Shown here: one piece after another, positions 35,415 to 47,465 of the stretch
Layout: each line of letters starts with the position of its first letter
How positions within the stretch are numbered: position 1 is the first letter of the stretch
Assembly (NCBI GenBank): GCA_024345305.1
Contig: BRON01000013.1
Coordinates: forward strand, 1,287,870-1,351,869
Source of the DNA: Mrakia gelida
Taxonomy: Eukaryota; Basidiomycota; Tremellomycetes; Cystofilobasidiales; Mrakiaceae
Reading direction: 5' to 3'
DNA length: 64,000 bases
Program-made: the position numbers and the translations under genes
The notes under the pieces: model-generated
What the model saw: only the letters and a program-made list of their open reading frames with translations
Databases searched by the model: none
Told to the model about the DNA's origin: nothing

Positions 35415-37636
35415 ATGGACTCTCATCAGCTGGATGATCACCCTGCCTCGGACTTCGAGGATCCATCGTTAGGAGCCGTAGGGGGAGAAGGAAGGGAGAG
35501 GAACGACGACGACGTTGAGCTCGTTGTTCCTCCTGCTCTTCCTCCCATCTCCTCCCTCCTTCACCTCCCCTCTCCTCCTACCATTCAGCACCACCCAGCT
35601 CCACCTCTTCCGCCGCTCGGACTCCCTCACGTTACCGTCACTTCACCTCTCGCCGACGGAGGAGAGCTCGGCTACGGTCCTCCTTCCTCCCAGCCACTCA
35701 TTCCCTCCCCCGATCAAGCAGCCTTCCTCCTCCACCACCTCAAAACAATCTCCTCCACCTCATCCAACGACGCGCAGCAGCACCACCATCAGCAGCAGCA
35801 AGCCGAGCAGCTCTCGGATCAGTATCTTCACGAGGACGGAGGAGGAGACGGGCCTTCAGGATCGTACGGAGACGACGACGAAGGGAACGTTGAGGCTCTA
35901 CTCCCTCAACAGCTCGAAGACGAAGAGGACGCTCTCAACAACAGCGACGACAATCTCGATCAGAAGCAAGGAGGAGAGCAAGGAGGAGAAGAGAGGTACG
36001 ACGATCTCCCTTACGGAGAGCCTAGCGAGAGCAGACCGAGAGGGGTCGTCGGAGTAGCAGCAGGAGGAGGAGGAGGGTCAGCTACCAAGAAGAAGGCGGC
36101 CTGGAAGCTTCCTCCCGTCCAAGGAGAGGCGCCGAAGAGAGCTCAGGTCAAGGTCAGTATGCATTCAACAAAGGGTTGGGCGAGGTAGGATTTTGGGATC
36201 TATAGATGGGGAGAGAGAGACAGAACTGACCTTCGTTCACCTCCTTCCTTCCCTCCCTCCCTGTTCGTTTCGTTACGTTTTCGTACTCCGACGTTTCATC
36301 CTTCTCTCACTTAGAACGCCTGCACCAACTGTCAGAAGGTACGTCTCGCCTCTTTCCCATCTTTCCCTTCTTCTCTTCTCATCCCTCCCTAGAAGTCCTT
36401 CGTCGTCGTCCTCTCGAGTCGCTGACCTCTCCTTCCCTTCTCGCGTCGTCCTTCTCCTTCGTCTCAGACTCGCAAGAAATGCACCGGCGAGACACCCTGC
36501 TCGAACTGCCTCAAGTCCCAAAATCCGAATCCATGTGAGATCAAGGAACGAGCTCCGAGGACGAAAGGTCTGAAGAGAGGGCCGTACAAGAAGAGGGGAG
36601 AGTTACGTGAGTCGCGCTCGTTTCGTATCGTCTTTCTCTCCGTCTTCCTTCCTCCATCTCTCGTCTCTCGCTCCTCGCTTCTCACCGCTAACCCACCCGT
36701 CCCTCCCTCTCTTCGCCCCACCCAGCTCGGGCCCCTCAACAACCTCAACCCCAACCTCTCGCTCCTCCTCAAACAGACCTCGACCACGACCACCACCACA
36801 CTCAACAAGACGCCCTCCTCTTCCTCAACACCAACGCCCATGCCTCCTCATCGCATCAAAACCAACAACTCCCTCCTGGCTCCTCCCACATCCATCATAT
36901 CCAACTCGGCCAAAACCAAGACCAAGACCACGACCAGATTGATCAACTCGCGTCCTCCTCTTCCGGCTCGCCTTACGAAAACCAGCACCAACACCAACTC
37001 ACCCATCCTCTCCTCCTTCCCGACTTCAACCCCAACCCCAACCTTGACCCTCCCTCCTCCTCGAGCTCGAAACGTCGCGCGACCACATCCGGAGGCAGTC
37101 CCGCTCGCAAGAAGAGGAGAGGAGGAGGAAGGTCGAGCTCGGCGTTGATGGTTGAAGGGGAGGGGGAGTTGGACGAGCTAGCTGGGGATGGAGATGGGAG
37201 GGAGTTGAAAGGTGAAGGGGAGGGCGGAGGGGAGGGAGAGGGCGGGGAGGGAGAGTACGTGATGCAGGAGCAGGAGGGGGAGGAGCAGGATGGAGATGGG
37301 GATGGACAGGAGTTGCTTGGTGAGTCTCACCTTTCTCTCTCGCTCTCTCTTATCCCCCCCCCCCCCCCCCCGCTTCGAGGAGAAAAGCGAAGGGTGATCG
37401 CGAAAAGTGAGAGGCGGGGTCGAAGTCAACGCGTCGAAACTCGCGAGCTGACTTCGCTTCCCTTTCCCTTCGTCGTCTTCGCTTTTACCGCAGCCGGGTT
37501 CCTCAGCCACCACCAGCAACAGCAGCAAAACGTAGCGAACAACCAACTCGAACAGGACCAGGTTCAGGTCTCCGAGCATCCTTTGGCGTTGTTGGTGGAC
37601 GTGTTTGGAGGAGGGGAGGGAGAGCAGGGGAGGTGA
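35415..37636 (+). CDS. Zn(II)2Cys6 transcription factor
   Basis: An acidic, Gln/Pro-rich N-terminal half (runs of His and Gln at 35,780-35,810) leads to KLPPVQGEAPKRAQVK. Small exons then encode the binuclear zinc cluster, NACTNCQK and TRKKCTGETPCSNCLK, with cysteines spaced C-x2-C-x6-C-x5-C-x2-C-x8-C. The linker RGPYKKRGEL follows. The C-terminal half is low-complexity (Gln, His, Asn, Gly/Glu) with a basic KRRATTSGGSPARKKRR patch as a likely nuclear signal. No fungal-TF middle homology domain is visible, so this is a short zinc-cluster protein. It probably binds CGG-type half sites as a dimer; targets are unknown. An 18-C run at about 37,354-37,371 lies in its last intron. The stop is at 37,634-37,636. 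Confidence 0.88.
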
Positions 37637-38183
37637 TGCGATGGGTTGGGATTGGGCTGGTTTGAGTTAGGTTGGGAGATATGTTTAGTTTCGGTTTAAT
37701 GGCACTGCTTCCGTTCTGTCCGTCGAGGAGATCGAGCGGAGGAGAGAGAGAATGAGGAGCGAAGAGAACGACGACCCTCGCTTCGAATCATTCGAGTCAC
37801 CTTCGAGCCTCGATCAGCAGCGAGGCACATCTCTCAGCTACGAACGAGCTTGCGGTATCCCCTGTCAAGTACGAGCCGAGCTCAAACACCCAACGGAAGA
37901 AACCTGAAACCAACTGCGACGGATCCTCCCCCGCACGCTTTCCCTCTAGCTCCCCTCGCTCAACACAACTCAGACGAGGGAACCGTCTCATGCTTGATCC
38001 GAACGATCGCATAATTAACTGCCGAACTAACTCTCTTCACTCCAAATCTCTACAACATCTGCCACGACGTGTATCAGCAATTTAGGGCAGGGCGCGCGCG
38101 AACTGTGCCCTCTCGCCCCTCCCCCTTCCTCTCTCCTCCCAAGCTCGCCCTGCCCCCCTTCCCTCCAACTCCCTCGCCGCCAA
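37637..38183. other. intergenic
   Basis: This is the 3' side of the zinc-cluster gene and the promoter of the next gene, both on plus. The 100 bases before 38,184 are strongly C/T-rich. No gene is seen. Confidence 0.6.
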
Positions 38184-40566
38184 ATGCTCCCCCTCCTCTC
38201 TCTCTCCCTCCTCCTTCTCCCCTCACTGTTGGTTTCAGCATCCAACACCACCTGCGCTAAAACGAGCCCTCAGACGGAATGGTACTACAATAGCAAAGGA
38301 TTGAACCCTTGTGAGTCGAACTCGAACGCACAAAGGGGGGAAGCGAGAGAGAGGGAGAGCTGATGCCTTTGTGCGTTGGGTTCGATTAGGCCAACAGTTT
38401 GAAGATTTGTATCAAATTTGTGAACCCAAGTTCAAGATGTTCAGTATACAGGGTGGGGTGTTTGAGTATTTTTGGTGAGTGATCAGGGAGGTTGAAGCAG
38501 GGGAGGGGCATGGGGAGGGGATGAGGTTGAGCTCGCGCCCTTTGTGGTTGGGTTGAGTGCTCGTTGGTTCGCTTTCGTTAGAGCTCAAGTGCTGACTCGT
38601 TTGTGGGTTTGGGTTTGTTAGTCAACCGGACAACGATGTCTCGTTCGTATCAAAACTCGTTGGGATGGGATGGGATGGATGGAGCTCGAGAGGGAGGGAA
38701 GCGAGTTGGAGTTGAAGCTGACCTTGTTCTTCCTTCTCGACTCTCTCCTTGTCTTTCTCCGTGGACTTGATTTGGCTGGTAACTGTAGAGATTTCTGCTG
38801 CTGTAACTCGGTGAGTCGGATGGTTCTTCTTCTACGTGCGATGGGCTTGGGAGGGTTCTGGATGGATGGAAGGAAGGAAGGAGGAACGCACGAGAGGTGG
38901 TCCGGCTCCCCTCTCGTTGTTGAGCTCGGTCGGTCGGAGGAGGAGAGGTTTCATCTTCGTCTTCTTTGCCGAGCTTGCCATCTCGACGAAGGATGGCTTC
39001 CTCTAGCAGTACACGAGGGAGCAGCCCTTCGACCTCCCCTGCTCCTTCCTTCCTTCCGGTCGACTCCAACGAAACATCCTCCTCTCGATCGGGCAAACAA
39101 GCTCCTCCCCCTCGCCTCGCCCTCCCCTCCCTCCCCTTTTCTCCTCGCACCTATATCCGACTCGGCATCGCATCACTGACTCATCTTCCCCTCTCGTTGC
39201 TTCCCACCTTTACCAGGTCTCCTTCGCTCTGTTCTCAGCCTGCAAGTCGTTCGTCCTCCTTTCCCTTTCATTCGGCACTTTGAGCTCGCGTTGGAGCCGC
39301 CAAGCTCACCCATCCGTCCTTTCGTCCCTCCCCTTCCCTTCCCTCCTTCCTTCCAGATGCCAATGGGGAACTCCTCCTGTAGCTTCTAACTCGCAGACGT
39401 ACGGCACTTGGCTGGGTCACTGCTCGCGGAAGGCTGGAATCACCATCACCAACGGTTCGCTGCCGACGAATCTCACGACTGTTCGTTTCGATCTCCCCTT
39501 TGTCGCGTTTGCGCTTCGTCTTCGACGCTGACCTTTCGCTGCTTCTTTCTTTGGCTCGTGATGTTCATCAGGAAGGTCTCATCTTCCCTCCTTACTCGTT
39601 CATCGACCCAACAACCCCCGTCGCGTCGTACAAGTGGAACTACACGGCGGCTGAGGCGAACGCGACGGCAGCGAAGAGCTTCACGACCAAAGCTGGAGGA
39701 CTGAGCTCGGGTGGGAAGGCCGGTGTTGCTGTGAGCTTTCTCCCTCTATCAGCTCTTGTCGCATTGACTCGTTCGAGGAAGAAGTCAACTCGAATCGACG
39801 AGCAGAACCGAACTGACGAGCTAGCCTCCTCCTTGCTCCTCTCTCAGATCCTCGTCATCTTCCTCATCGGAGTCGGAGCCTACTCAGCGTACAGATGGGG
39901 CTGGCCTTGGTACCAGTGAGTTCCTTCATCTCTCCCTCTCGCCTGGAAGACGCGAAAGCTGACTCCGTCTCGTTTCGTTCGAACAGGTCGAAACGACGCG
40001 GAGGAGGACTCAACTTCGACAACCGTCGTTCCATCATGACCTTCGGACTCCGAGCCAAATCAGACGTGTTCAGCGAACAGCCGAATGCTGGTGGACAGTG
40101 GAGGGAGATGGTGAGTTCCCTCTCAAACCCAACCCAACTCTTTCCTTCCTTCTTCGTTCGCGTGCGAGCTTCGACTGATCTCGAACGCGTCCCTCTCGTT
40201 TTCTTCCTTCCCAGCGCGACGAAACCTCCCACAACACCGGTGTAGCTCCAGCCAAGAGCTCCATCTCCTCTCATCCCAACTCGGAAGCCGGATCAGGATG
40301 GGACGCTCGTCAGTCTCGCCTACCAGAGGACGACGCGTACGGAGGGACCGCCGGATGGGGAGCTGGAGGAGGAGAGCAGCAGCAGGACTCGTACCCTCAG
40401 CAGCAGCCACCGTCGTCGCAGCATGGCAGAGATCGCAGCTTTGGTGGTGGAGGAGTGAATGGGGATGGGATGGTCAGTTTCATCGTTTCTTCGCGCGTCG
40501 CTGGTTTGTTCGTTCGTGCTGACCCTCCTCCCCTCTTCTTCCCAACAGTATCACGTCCAAGTCTGA
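38184..40566 (+). CDS. secreted-type Cys-rich ectodomain, single-pass membrane protein
   Basis: The ATG at 38,184 opens a signal peptide (LLSLSLLLLPSLLVSASN). Small exons then encode a Cys-rich ectodomain: TTCAK, GLNPCQQFEDLYQICEPKF, VSSDFCCCNS, VSFALFSACK, CQWGTPPVASNSQTYG, TWLGHCSRKAGITI. It has NxT/S sites and the motif LIFPPYSFIDPTTPVASYKW. One transmembrane helix (ILVIFLIGVGAYSAYRWGW) is followed by a Gly/Ser/Gln-rich cytosolic tail ending YHVQV with a TGA at 40,564-40,566. This plan, a CCCN...LFSAC core with a TW...C block before one helix, matches a widespread but uncharacterised basidiomycete membrane protein family as I remember it. The intron between 38,813 and about 39,216 is unusually long at around 400 nt. 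The role is unknown. Confidence 0.78.
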
Positions 40567-41082
40567 CACCTCTTCTCCCTCGACTCCCCGGTGGAGTCAC
40601 ACCCTACCCTATGGACCTTATCATCCTCTCTCTCGCTCTCTCGCTCTCCCATCCATCGTGCTTCGTGCTTCGTGCTTTTAACCCTCTCCCTCTCTCTTTT
40701 CGTTTTTGGGTCTTCTTCTTCCTCTCTTGCTCTACCACCTTCCTTCGCTTCGTCTTCTTGTGTACCACTACCTAGTGAGTCTTACTTAGGCTTTGATCTT
40801 AACTCTTAAAACCTCGCTGGAACGTGCTTGGGAGGGAAAGAAGGAAAGAAAGGGGCGAGCGACGGAGGGGGAGGCGAGAGGAGGTCAGCTCGGTTTTCTC
40901 TCGCATTTTCGGGCAGGTTTTTTCTCAGATAGGGAAAGATGAGGATCTCACCCTCGGAGTATGTAACCTTATTATCGCGAAGAGAGAAAAGTTTCCGAAA
41001 ATCTCAGCCCCCCTGCCTTGCTCACCTCGCGAACAACCTCGCCTCGTTTCGCTCCTCCCAAACACCCACCCACCCTCTCGCC
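40567..41082. other. intergenic between two plus-strand genes
   Basis: The first part (40,570-40,770) is C/T-rich. The rest leads to CGCCATGTCCC at 41,083. I see no coding signal. Confidence 0.6.
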
Positions 41083-42480
41083 ATGTCCCAACCCCGTTCT
41101 CTCTCCCCTCCCTCGGAGCCTTATTTCGCCACTTTAATCAAGAACGCCAAGTACTGTCTTATCGGAGGATTAGCAGCGAAGCAATCTGGTGCTTTGGACG
41201 TGATCAAGGAAGCGTTCGGAGGAGGAGAGGTTGGGAGTGGATTGGGAGCGTGAGTCCGTCTTCTCTCGTATTTGTTTGGGCTTAGAAGAGGTGGGGAGAT
41301 GGGGGACGTAGACGAGGGTGGCTGGAGAGGGTGAAGATCGAGGCGAGAAGGGGGGAAGGGGAGAGGGAGAGAAAGGAGGGTGGGTGGGAGGAAGTCGTTG
41401 GGGAGGAGCTGAGGGAGGGAGAGAAGGAGAGGACCCGACCGAGTGCTGCTGGGAGATGGCGAGTCGAGCTACTCCCGGTGGCGAGGGAATACGTCCAGCT
41501 CAGCTCCAGGGGTAATTTGTCTCGTGAGTCTGCCGCAGAGGGGGAAAAGGGAAGGCAGCAACGTGGAAGGAAGGAGCAGGGGCGGAGTTGAGCTACCTGC
41601 CAGCTCAACCTCGAGCTTAGGGCTTCTCTCGTCCCGTGGCCCTGAGCTTGTTTGCAGAACGAGTCAGCTCTGGCGATGAAGAGGCAGCTGAAGAAGGCTT
41701 TGCTGTACTTTACGAGCTCGAGAGGAGGAGGGATGGCGCCAAAAAAGACAACGGTGTCTCAAAAAGTGAGAGCTCGAGCTGACCTCCTTCCTTCCTTTTT
41801 GTTCCGATCTTTGCTTCTCTCTCGTTCTTCCAGTCGAGCCGTTCAAGGTGTGAGTAAACCCTTCCCTATACTCGCATCTTACCTTCTGCTTCTTGACCTC
41901 ATCGCTCCTCTTCTTGTCCCCTCACTGACCTCGAATCCACCTCCTCTCCGATCAGTCCATCCTCCTCTCCGTGCTCACCGTCCTCCAGTTTCTCTACCTG
42001 GTCGTCTACATGCCCTACGTCAAAGGAGTCGTACCGAACTGTTGGTTCTCATCCATCTCATCCCAACCATCTCATCGCGGGTTGCCCCAACATCTCGGAT
42101 CAGAGCGGAGAAAGAGCTCAACTCAACGCTGATCTTCCTTCCCCTTCCTCCTCGCGTCGCAGACTCTCGATGGCAATCCTCCCCACCTCTCACCACCATC
42201 GTCCCTCTTCTCACCGTCACCATCCTCGGAGGCTTCGTGCTTCTCGTGTTTGGACTCAAGACCATCAGTGCGGGTCATCCAGGAGGAGGGTCTGGTCTGG
42301 TCGGAGCCGTTGGAGGAGGTGAGTCGTCCTTTTTACTTTCGCCTTCCCTCTCTCTCGCTACTCTCGCTGATCTTCCTTCTTTCCTCGTGTCGATCAGCCC
42401 TCGGAGGATACGCCGCCGTGTTCGGAGCCATCGGTCTCATCCCTACTCCCAAGCCTGCTCGTCCAGCTCGAGTCGACTAG
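41083..42480 (+). CDS. small membrane protein, three hydrophobic segments, unknown family
   Basis: Exons join in frame from MSQPRSLSPPSEPYFATL to ARVD with a TAG at 42,478-42,480. The N-terminal exon has an amphipathic stretch (CLIGGLAAKQSGALDVIKEA). An acidic linker exon (SGDEEAAEEGFAVLYELE) follows a 400-nt intron whose acceptor is probably at about 41,668. Three hydrophobic segments come next: SILLSVLTVLQFLYLVVYM, TIVPLLTVTILGGFVLLVFG and, after a Gly-rich loop, LGGYAAVFGAIGLIP. The product is around 200 residues. I do not recognise the family, and the membrane topology is inferred only from hydrophobicity. Confidence 0.65.
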
Positions 42481-45400
42481 GTCAACCCCCTCTCGTCGCT
42501 CTTTCTTCTCTTCGCTGAATAAGGGAGTCGCGAGGCTGGGTTGAGTTGGGTTGAGCGGTGATTGATCTGGAAGGAGGATGGTACTAATTCAATACGTAGC
42601 AACTACAGTGAGCTCGTTCTCTGTCCGCCTTGTTTGCTAGGTATGTAGGTTGGTGGGGACGACGCGTCGTCCTTGACTCGGAAACTATTGTACTGTACGA
42701 ATACTCGACTCGCTTCTCGTTGCTTATCTCCAACTTCCCTCTCGTAGCTTAATCAATCTCGCTTGAACCGATCGCATCTTTGCTCTCTCTCTACGCTGCA
42801 GAGACATCGGCCTCAACGCGAGAGGAAGGACGACGCACCGCTAGAGTGAACGCCGCGGACGACGAGCACTGACTCATCAGTCTCCCTCGGAATTTAACTT
42901 GGTCACACCACGGAGAGACAACTGAGGCTGGAAGAGAGCAAAAGAGAGCGGAGGGGTTGCTAAGTCGTCGACGACGCGTTCTTCTTCAACTTCAACTTTC
43001 CCTCAGCTGCAGCTTGATTCGTGGGAGAGAAGAGATATCTTCAGAGATTGAGAGCTCTCTGCGTTTGAGCCTCCGAATAGCACTCCTCCTTCTCCAGGAA
43101 GGGAACGAAAGACTTGAGCGAAGTTGGGATTGAACGAAAAGTCGACGCGTCGTCGGTGAGCTGGCTTTCGACGAGATGGACGAGATGCGATCATGCTTCC
43201 TGAAGTGCAGTACCCGAGATCGAGGATGGAATTTCTTTGAAATAACCGTTCTCGCCTTGGGTCCTGCCTCCTCAGGGAACAGAGAGCTGGTTGAAACAAG
43301 AAGGGAGCGCAAGAAACGAAAGCTACTGCTAGACACGTCTCTCCTCGACGGCTCGACTACCTCTACATACCGAGGGAGATGAGCCATGAGAACGACACGG
43401 ACAAGCAGGGGACGCTCCGTTGCTTCATAAGCCAGCTTGAGAGGCGAGATGGAGGCGAGAGAAGAAAGAGGACCAAGCGACGCCGCGTCGTCCCGCCGTC
43501 GACCTCCGATCGCGTCTCCACACAGCGCTCTTCTGTTCTCGTACCTCGCAGCCGGACAAGTGAAAGTGTCTCTGGTTTGTTTGGTAAGAAGAGAAGCGGC
43601 AAGTTCCCGGGAGAAAAGGAGAAGCAAGAACGCGATTGTCAACCTCTGAGCGACGCGTCCCATCCGCTCTTCGCTTTCCTCACTGCTCTTACGAGCGACT
43701 CGGATAGAGAAGAGCGCTTGAGGTCGCAGGCTCAGAGAAACCCAGCATTGATGCCGTTGAGAGGATCGAAGGATGATAAAGAGAAACTGAGGGAGGAGAC
43801 AACGAAATTAATTTGCTCGACTTCTGAGGCGACCCTGACCGTTCGCTCTCAGAGCCCTCCGGGGACAAAGGAGCGAGAGCGAACCAGAAGATTCGACCGG
43901 TAGAAGAGGAGACGTCCCAGGTGGAAGTAAAGCTGAGAACGAAAGAGAGACGGAGAGAGAAAGCACGCTGCTCGTCTCGATGCGAAGCTCCTTTTCGATC
44001 CGATGTCCGTCTCCAGAGCTCAACCGGACATCCATATACGCATCAGCGGGTTTTATATGCGGAAGGATGGTCCTGTTGATCCTGAGGTGGGCCAAAGGGA
44101 TCAAGGAGGATGCAGAAGGTTCCGATGAGAGATGTCGACGCGAGGTGGATGAAGAGATGAACATGAAGCGAGAGTGAAAGGGAGAGAGAGGAGAAGAGGG
44201 AGACAGATCAAAGGAAATAGAAGGACTAAGGCTACAAAATAGAGGAGAGAGGAAGGGCGAAACGAAGGAACGAAGAAAGCCGGCGAGGGAGAACAGCTAA
44301 TGAGCTCGACGCGTCTTCCTTTGTCGTCTTCCATCCCATCTTTTCTTGCTCGGTCTTTCTCTTAAGCTCAATATCTCCTCAACCGCCACCACCCCCGATC
44401 GATGGTCTCAGCGGGATCAACGCCGAGAGACAATGGATTCGAGAGGGAGGAAGAAGGGGATCATTCCTTCATCACCGCCCTTCATTGCTTTCCAGGTCCC
44501 ATCCTCCACATTGCCTAGCTTTGAAATCCGACATCGAACCTGACATCTCCCCTTGGTCCCCCCCTTTGAAGAACTTCACTCTTCCTCTCGTTGTGCCATG
44601 CAGACGATCTGTCTCATTCAGAATTGAGTCGACTGGCCTCTGACTAGATGACTTCGGACCCCCCTCTTATCGGTTCAGCCTTTACAGTCTTTCATACTCA
44701 CTTCCCTTTAATCGCTTCTCTTGAGTACGCTCGCCTCACTTTCTACCTTCTGTGCTCATCTCAAATCCGTTTTGGGGTTGCCGCGTCCTCGTTCTTCGAT
44801 AGGCTCCTGACTTTTCTTCAACGCGTCGTTCTCGTTCCTTCGCGACCCACGCTCCTGACTCAATCCTCACAACATGTTCGACACGGTCAGGGCCAGCGGT
44901 GTTCCTGTCCTTCCAGAACATCGAGATCATCGACGTAATCTCGGGTCAGCAGAATCCTTCACAACTAAAGACGAACGAAGCTCATCACCACCTTCAGTTC
45001 TTCCATTCCGTTCGAGCTGCTCTCCAGTGTCGCTGTTCAATCTCAGGATAGCTGCTGCTCCTCGCTGATTACTATCTCTGTTACAGCTGGCCTTACCTAC
45101 CTGCCCCGAGTCTGGGTTTTCTATCTACATCAACTTGACCCGCGTTCGATCTCCACCGAAATCATTCTTCTTCGAGCCTTCTTCTACCGCTCAGACCTGA
45201 TCTCGTCAATCCGCGTACTGTTGCAAGATCGGTCCCTCGCCCTTTCCTCTCCCCTTCCCCCTCCTTTACCTCAACTTTCTTACCAAACCATCGTCTATTT
45301 ATCTTTGCTTGTAAAGCATCGCGATGCGTTGATAACTTCGCGGCCCGAGGCGGAAGTGGAACGGAAGGAGAGCTCGTAGAAGACGGGGTGATATCAGTGT

Positions 45401-45767
45401 TGGGTCTTATCGCGTCAGTCTTCGTTCTCGTGACTTCTCCCTCCGCGAACTTTTCTCATCCTCCCGTGTTTCTATCGACGTGATGATTCCTGCATCTTCA
45501 CGTTTTTTCAGTCTGATAGGGCGGGCATCCCGTCGCTTTTCTGTCCATTCTCCCTTGGGGTTGATTCCTCCGATTCACTCCTTGCCCGATCCGACCTCTC
45601 GCGCAGTCACGACTACACACATCGTCGGATGAGTCCGGGGCTCGTATACAGGTCCTCATGGCGCCGGTCAGACTCGAGCCCGGTAGGGAGGGCTGGGCGT
45701 CTCTCCGCTTGGTCGACCGTCCTGCCTCTCTGGTTTTTCTTTTCGCTAGTCACAACCTCCCCTCGCC
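42481..45767. other. gene-poor stretch of 3.3 kb
   Basis: I find no gene I can support. A minus-strand frame of 223 codons at 42,992-43,663 begins with a hydrophobic, signal-like stretch (LTIAFLLLLFSRELAAS) but is otherwise Ser/Arg-rich without a domain, and it overlaps plus-strand frames of similar length. On plus, 44,900-45,380 holds an open frame interrupted by a good acceptor at about 45,086 (LTYLPRVWVFYLHQLDPRS follows). It could be a gene remnant. ACGCGT palindromes are frequent here. Confidence 0.5.
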
Positions 45768-46276
45768 TTACGCCTCTACCCTCGTGCTCGCTCTCTCCAA
45801 ATGTGAGGCCTTCCTCCTACTGAATCCAGCGAGAAGGTACCCCCACCAAGCGAACTCCAACCTCAGCACTAGCGACCAAACGATTGCGCTGTAGGAAGTC
45901 ACGACGACGACTCCTCCCCAGAAGAAGGGAGCCTCCAGCTCCCAGTACTCAAGGATGCCTTGCCAGAGGAAGAAGATGTAGGAGACGAGACCGCCGATGG
46001 CTGGATCGCGGGAGTAAGAGAGGGAGAAGAAAGAAGGAAGGGGAGGGGTTTGGTCAGCTTGACAAGCCGAAACGGAAGGCAAGTCAGAAAGAAGATGAAC
46101 GGGACGAACCGATAGCAGGGGCACTGAGCCCTGTTGTGACGTTCCGTGTGATCCAGAAGTGGAGTTCGATGAGGGTGGAGAAGAAGGTGAGGATGCTGGA
46201 GAGGTTTCGAAGGGCTTTTCGGACAATAGGTCGACTCGATGGGTTGAAAGGGTGGCCGAGGAGAGCATCTGACCGA
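45768..46276 (-). pseudogene. C-terminal part of a membrane protein lacking its 5' end
   Basis: Two exons read well. The first begins after an acceptor at 46,277 (pyrimidine tract with 13 C in the transcript sense): HPFNPSSRPIVRKALRNLSS, ILTFFSTLIELHFWITRNV. The second has IGGLVSYIFFLWQGILEYWE, APFFWGGVVVVTSYSAIVW and ends VEA with a TGA at 45,768-45,770. At least three membrane segments are visible. There is no Met in this frame before the first exon ends, and the stop of the hydrolase fragment lies only 57 bases upstream, which leaves no room for a promoter and first exon. So the gene is 5'-truncated, or it is spliced to the hydrolase exon. The family is not recognised. Confidence 0.5.
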
Positions 46277-46333
46277 GGGGGGGGGGGGGTAACAGCGAAG
46301 ACGAGAAAGTTGAGGGGGAAGAGGGGAGAAAGA

Positions 46334-46875
46334 TCAGACGGAACTCGTTTCCCAACGGGCCAACTCCTCCCACCCCTCCCTCCCTTCCTTCAGCTCATGA
46401 CTCCCCTCCAACATCGATCCCCTGAACTTCATCTGCTTCGGAACCGCCGCTTCCCATGCCTTCCGCAAGGCATGCTGAGCCGTCGAAGCGTTGGGAGTAT
46501 GCTCGTCCTTCGAGGAGAAGAGGAAGAGCGTCGGTGTTGAGAGAGGGAGTTTGCCGAAGGTGGTGTGGAGAGGGAGGGGGGAGAGGAGAGAGAAGTAGTC
46601 GTCATCGCCGCTTATAATGCGAAGGGGAGTGGTTGGAGCGGGAGGGGGGAAGGGAAGTTGACGAACAAGAAGGTCAGTTGTCGACGCGTCGAATTCGAGT
46701 CTCGACGTCTCTCTCTCGCTCTCGGAGGAAGGAGAAAGCGAGCGAGCGAGCGAAACGAAACGCACCCTTCACAAGCCAAACTCCAAGCTCGATGAACCGT
46801 CACATCCACCGCAAAGGCTTCCTTCCCTCCAGGAACGAGCTCGTCTCGCTGACCAGCGGCGTACAGACCTTGACG
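46334..46875 (-). pseudogene. DUF1749-type alpha/beta hydrolase, N-terminal half missing
   Basis: Two exons separated by an intron (donor GTGCGT at about 46,765, acceptor TATAAG at about 46,610) encode GLYAAGQRDELVPGGKEAF, VHRAWSLACEGGDDDYFS, FGKLPLSTPTLFLFSSKDEH and a C-terminus with GSMLEGSHEL. The GGDDDYFS block, the PTLFLFSSKDE strand and the late SH match the C-terminal half of DUF1749 (SidJ-like) esterases, including the acid-bearing strand and the catalytic His. The N-terminal half with the nucleophile Ser is absent: homology stops where the left inverted repeat of the transposon begins (46,876). I take it as a gene cut by that insertion. Confidence 0.65.
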
Positions 46876-46889
46876 CAGAAACGGGCCAC
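46876..46889 (+). repeat. left inverted repeat of pogo-like element
   Basis: CAGAAACGGGCCAC matches the reverse complement of 50,310-50,323 exactly. A second, imperfect copy (TAGAAACGGGCCAT) follows at 46,894-46,907, sharing a 12-base core. Confidence 0.65.
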
Positions 46890-47465
46890 GGCATAGAAAC
46901 GGGCCATTTTCCTCTACCCCCTTGTTCTCGCTGCAGAATCATTTTTCTGCTTCGATTTTCGCTCATAATTGCACACATATACATGGATGCTACGCTCAAA
47001 AGCTGAGACCCGAGAGACGCGTTGAAGAAGCTACAGCATACGTGAAAGACCTCGTCCGAGCTCACTTTCTCGAAAAACAAAGTGTAAAAATCCTCCTGAG
47101 TGCACATTCTGTCTCTTCTTCCAGATCTTGATAACTTAAGGGATTCTTGTATATATGATGCATCAGGTCGCGCTTATCTCGAACGTCTAGCAGCAACACA
47201 GCGTCCTTCAAAGTCCCTGCAAGATAAGAAGGTGAAGAGCTCGACGAGCTTGTCTCGAAACCAAAATCGGCGCACCCTCGTCCTTTTGGAAGCGAAATGA
47301 TTGCTTCCCCTTTCCATCTTGCAGGCCGAGACTCGTCGAGGAGAGAGGAAATGGGTGTATATACGATTCGTCAGGCGGGAAGTAAGAAAAAAAACGTCAA
47401 AAAAGTCGAAGGCAGAGCGACGGCGCCCAAAAGCTCCCCAGCTGTCCTTCCTCCCCCCAACGAAG

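Noticed and set aside
37354..37371. Run of 18 C
   Set aside because: It is a mononucleotide tract inside an intron of the zinc-cluster gene; length may be a sequencing artefact. No function is inferred.
42992..43663. 223-codon minus-strand frame with a signal-like start
   Set aside because: Only the first 20 residues look like protein; the rest is Arg/Ser-rich with no motif, and plus-strand frames of similar length overlap it. It is kept as a remark in the gap entry.
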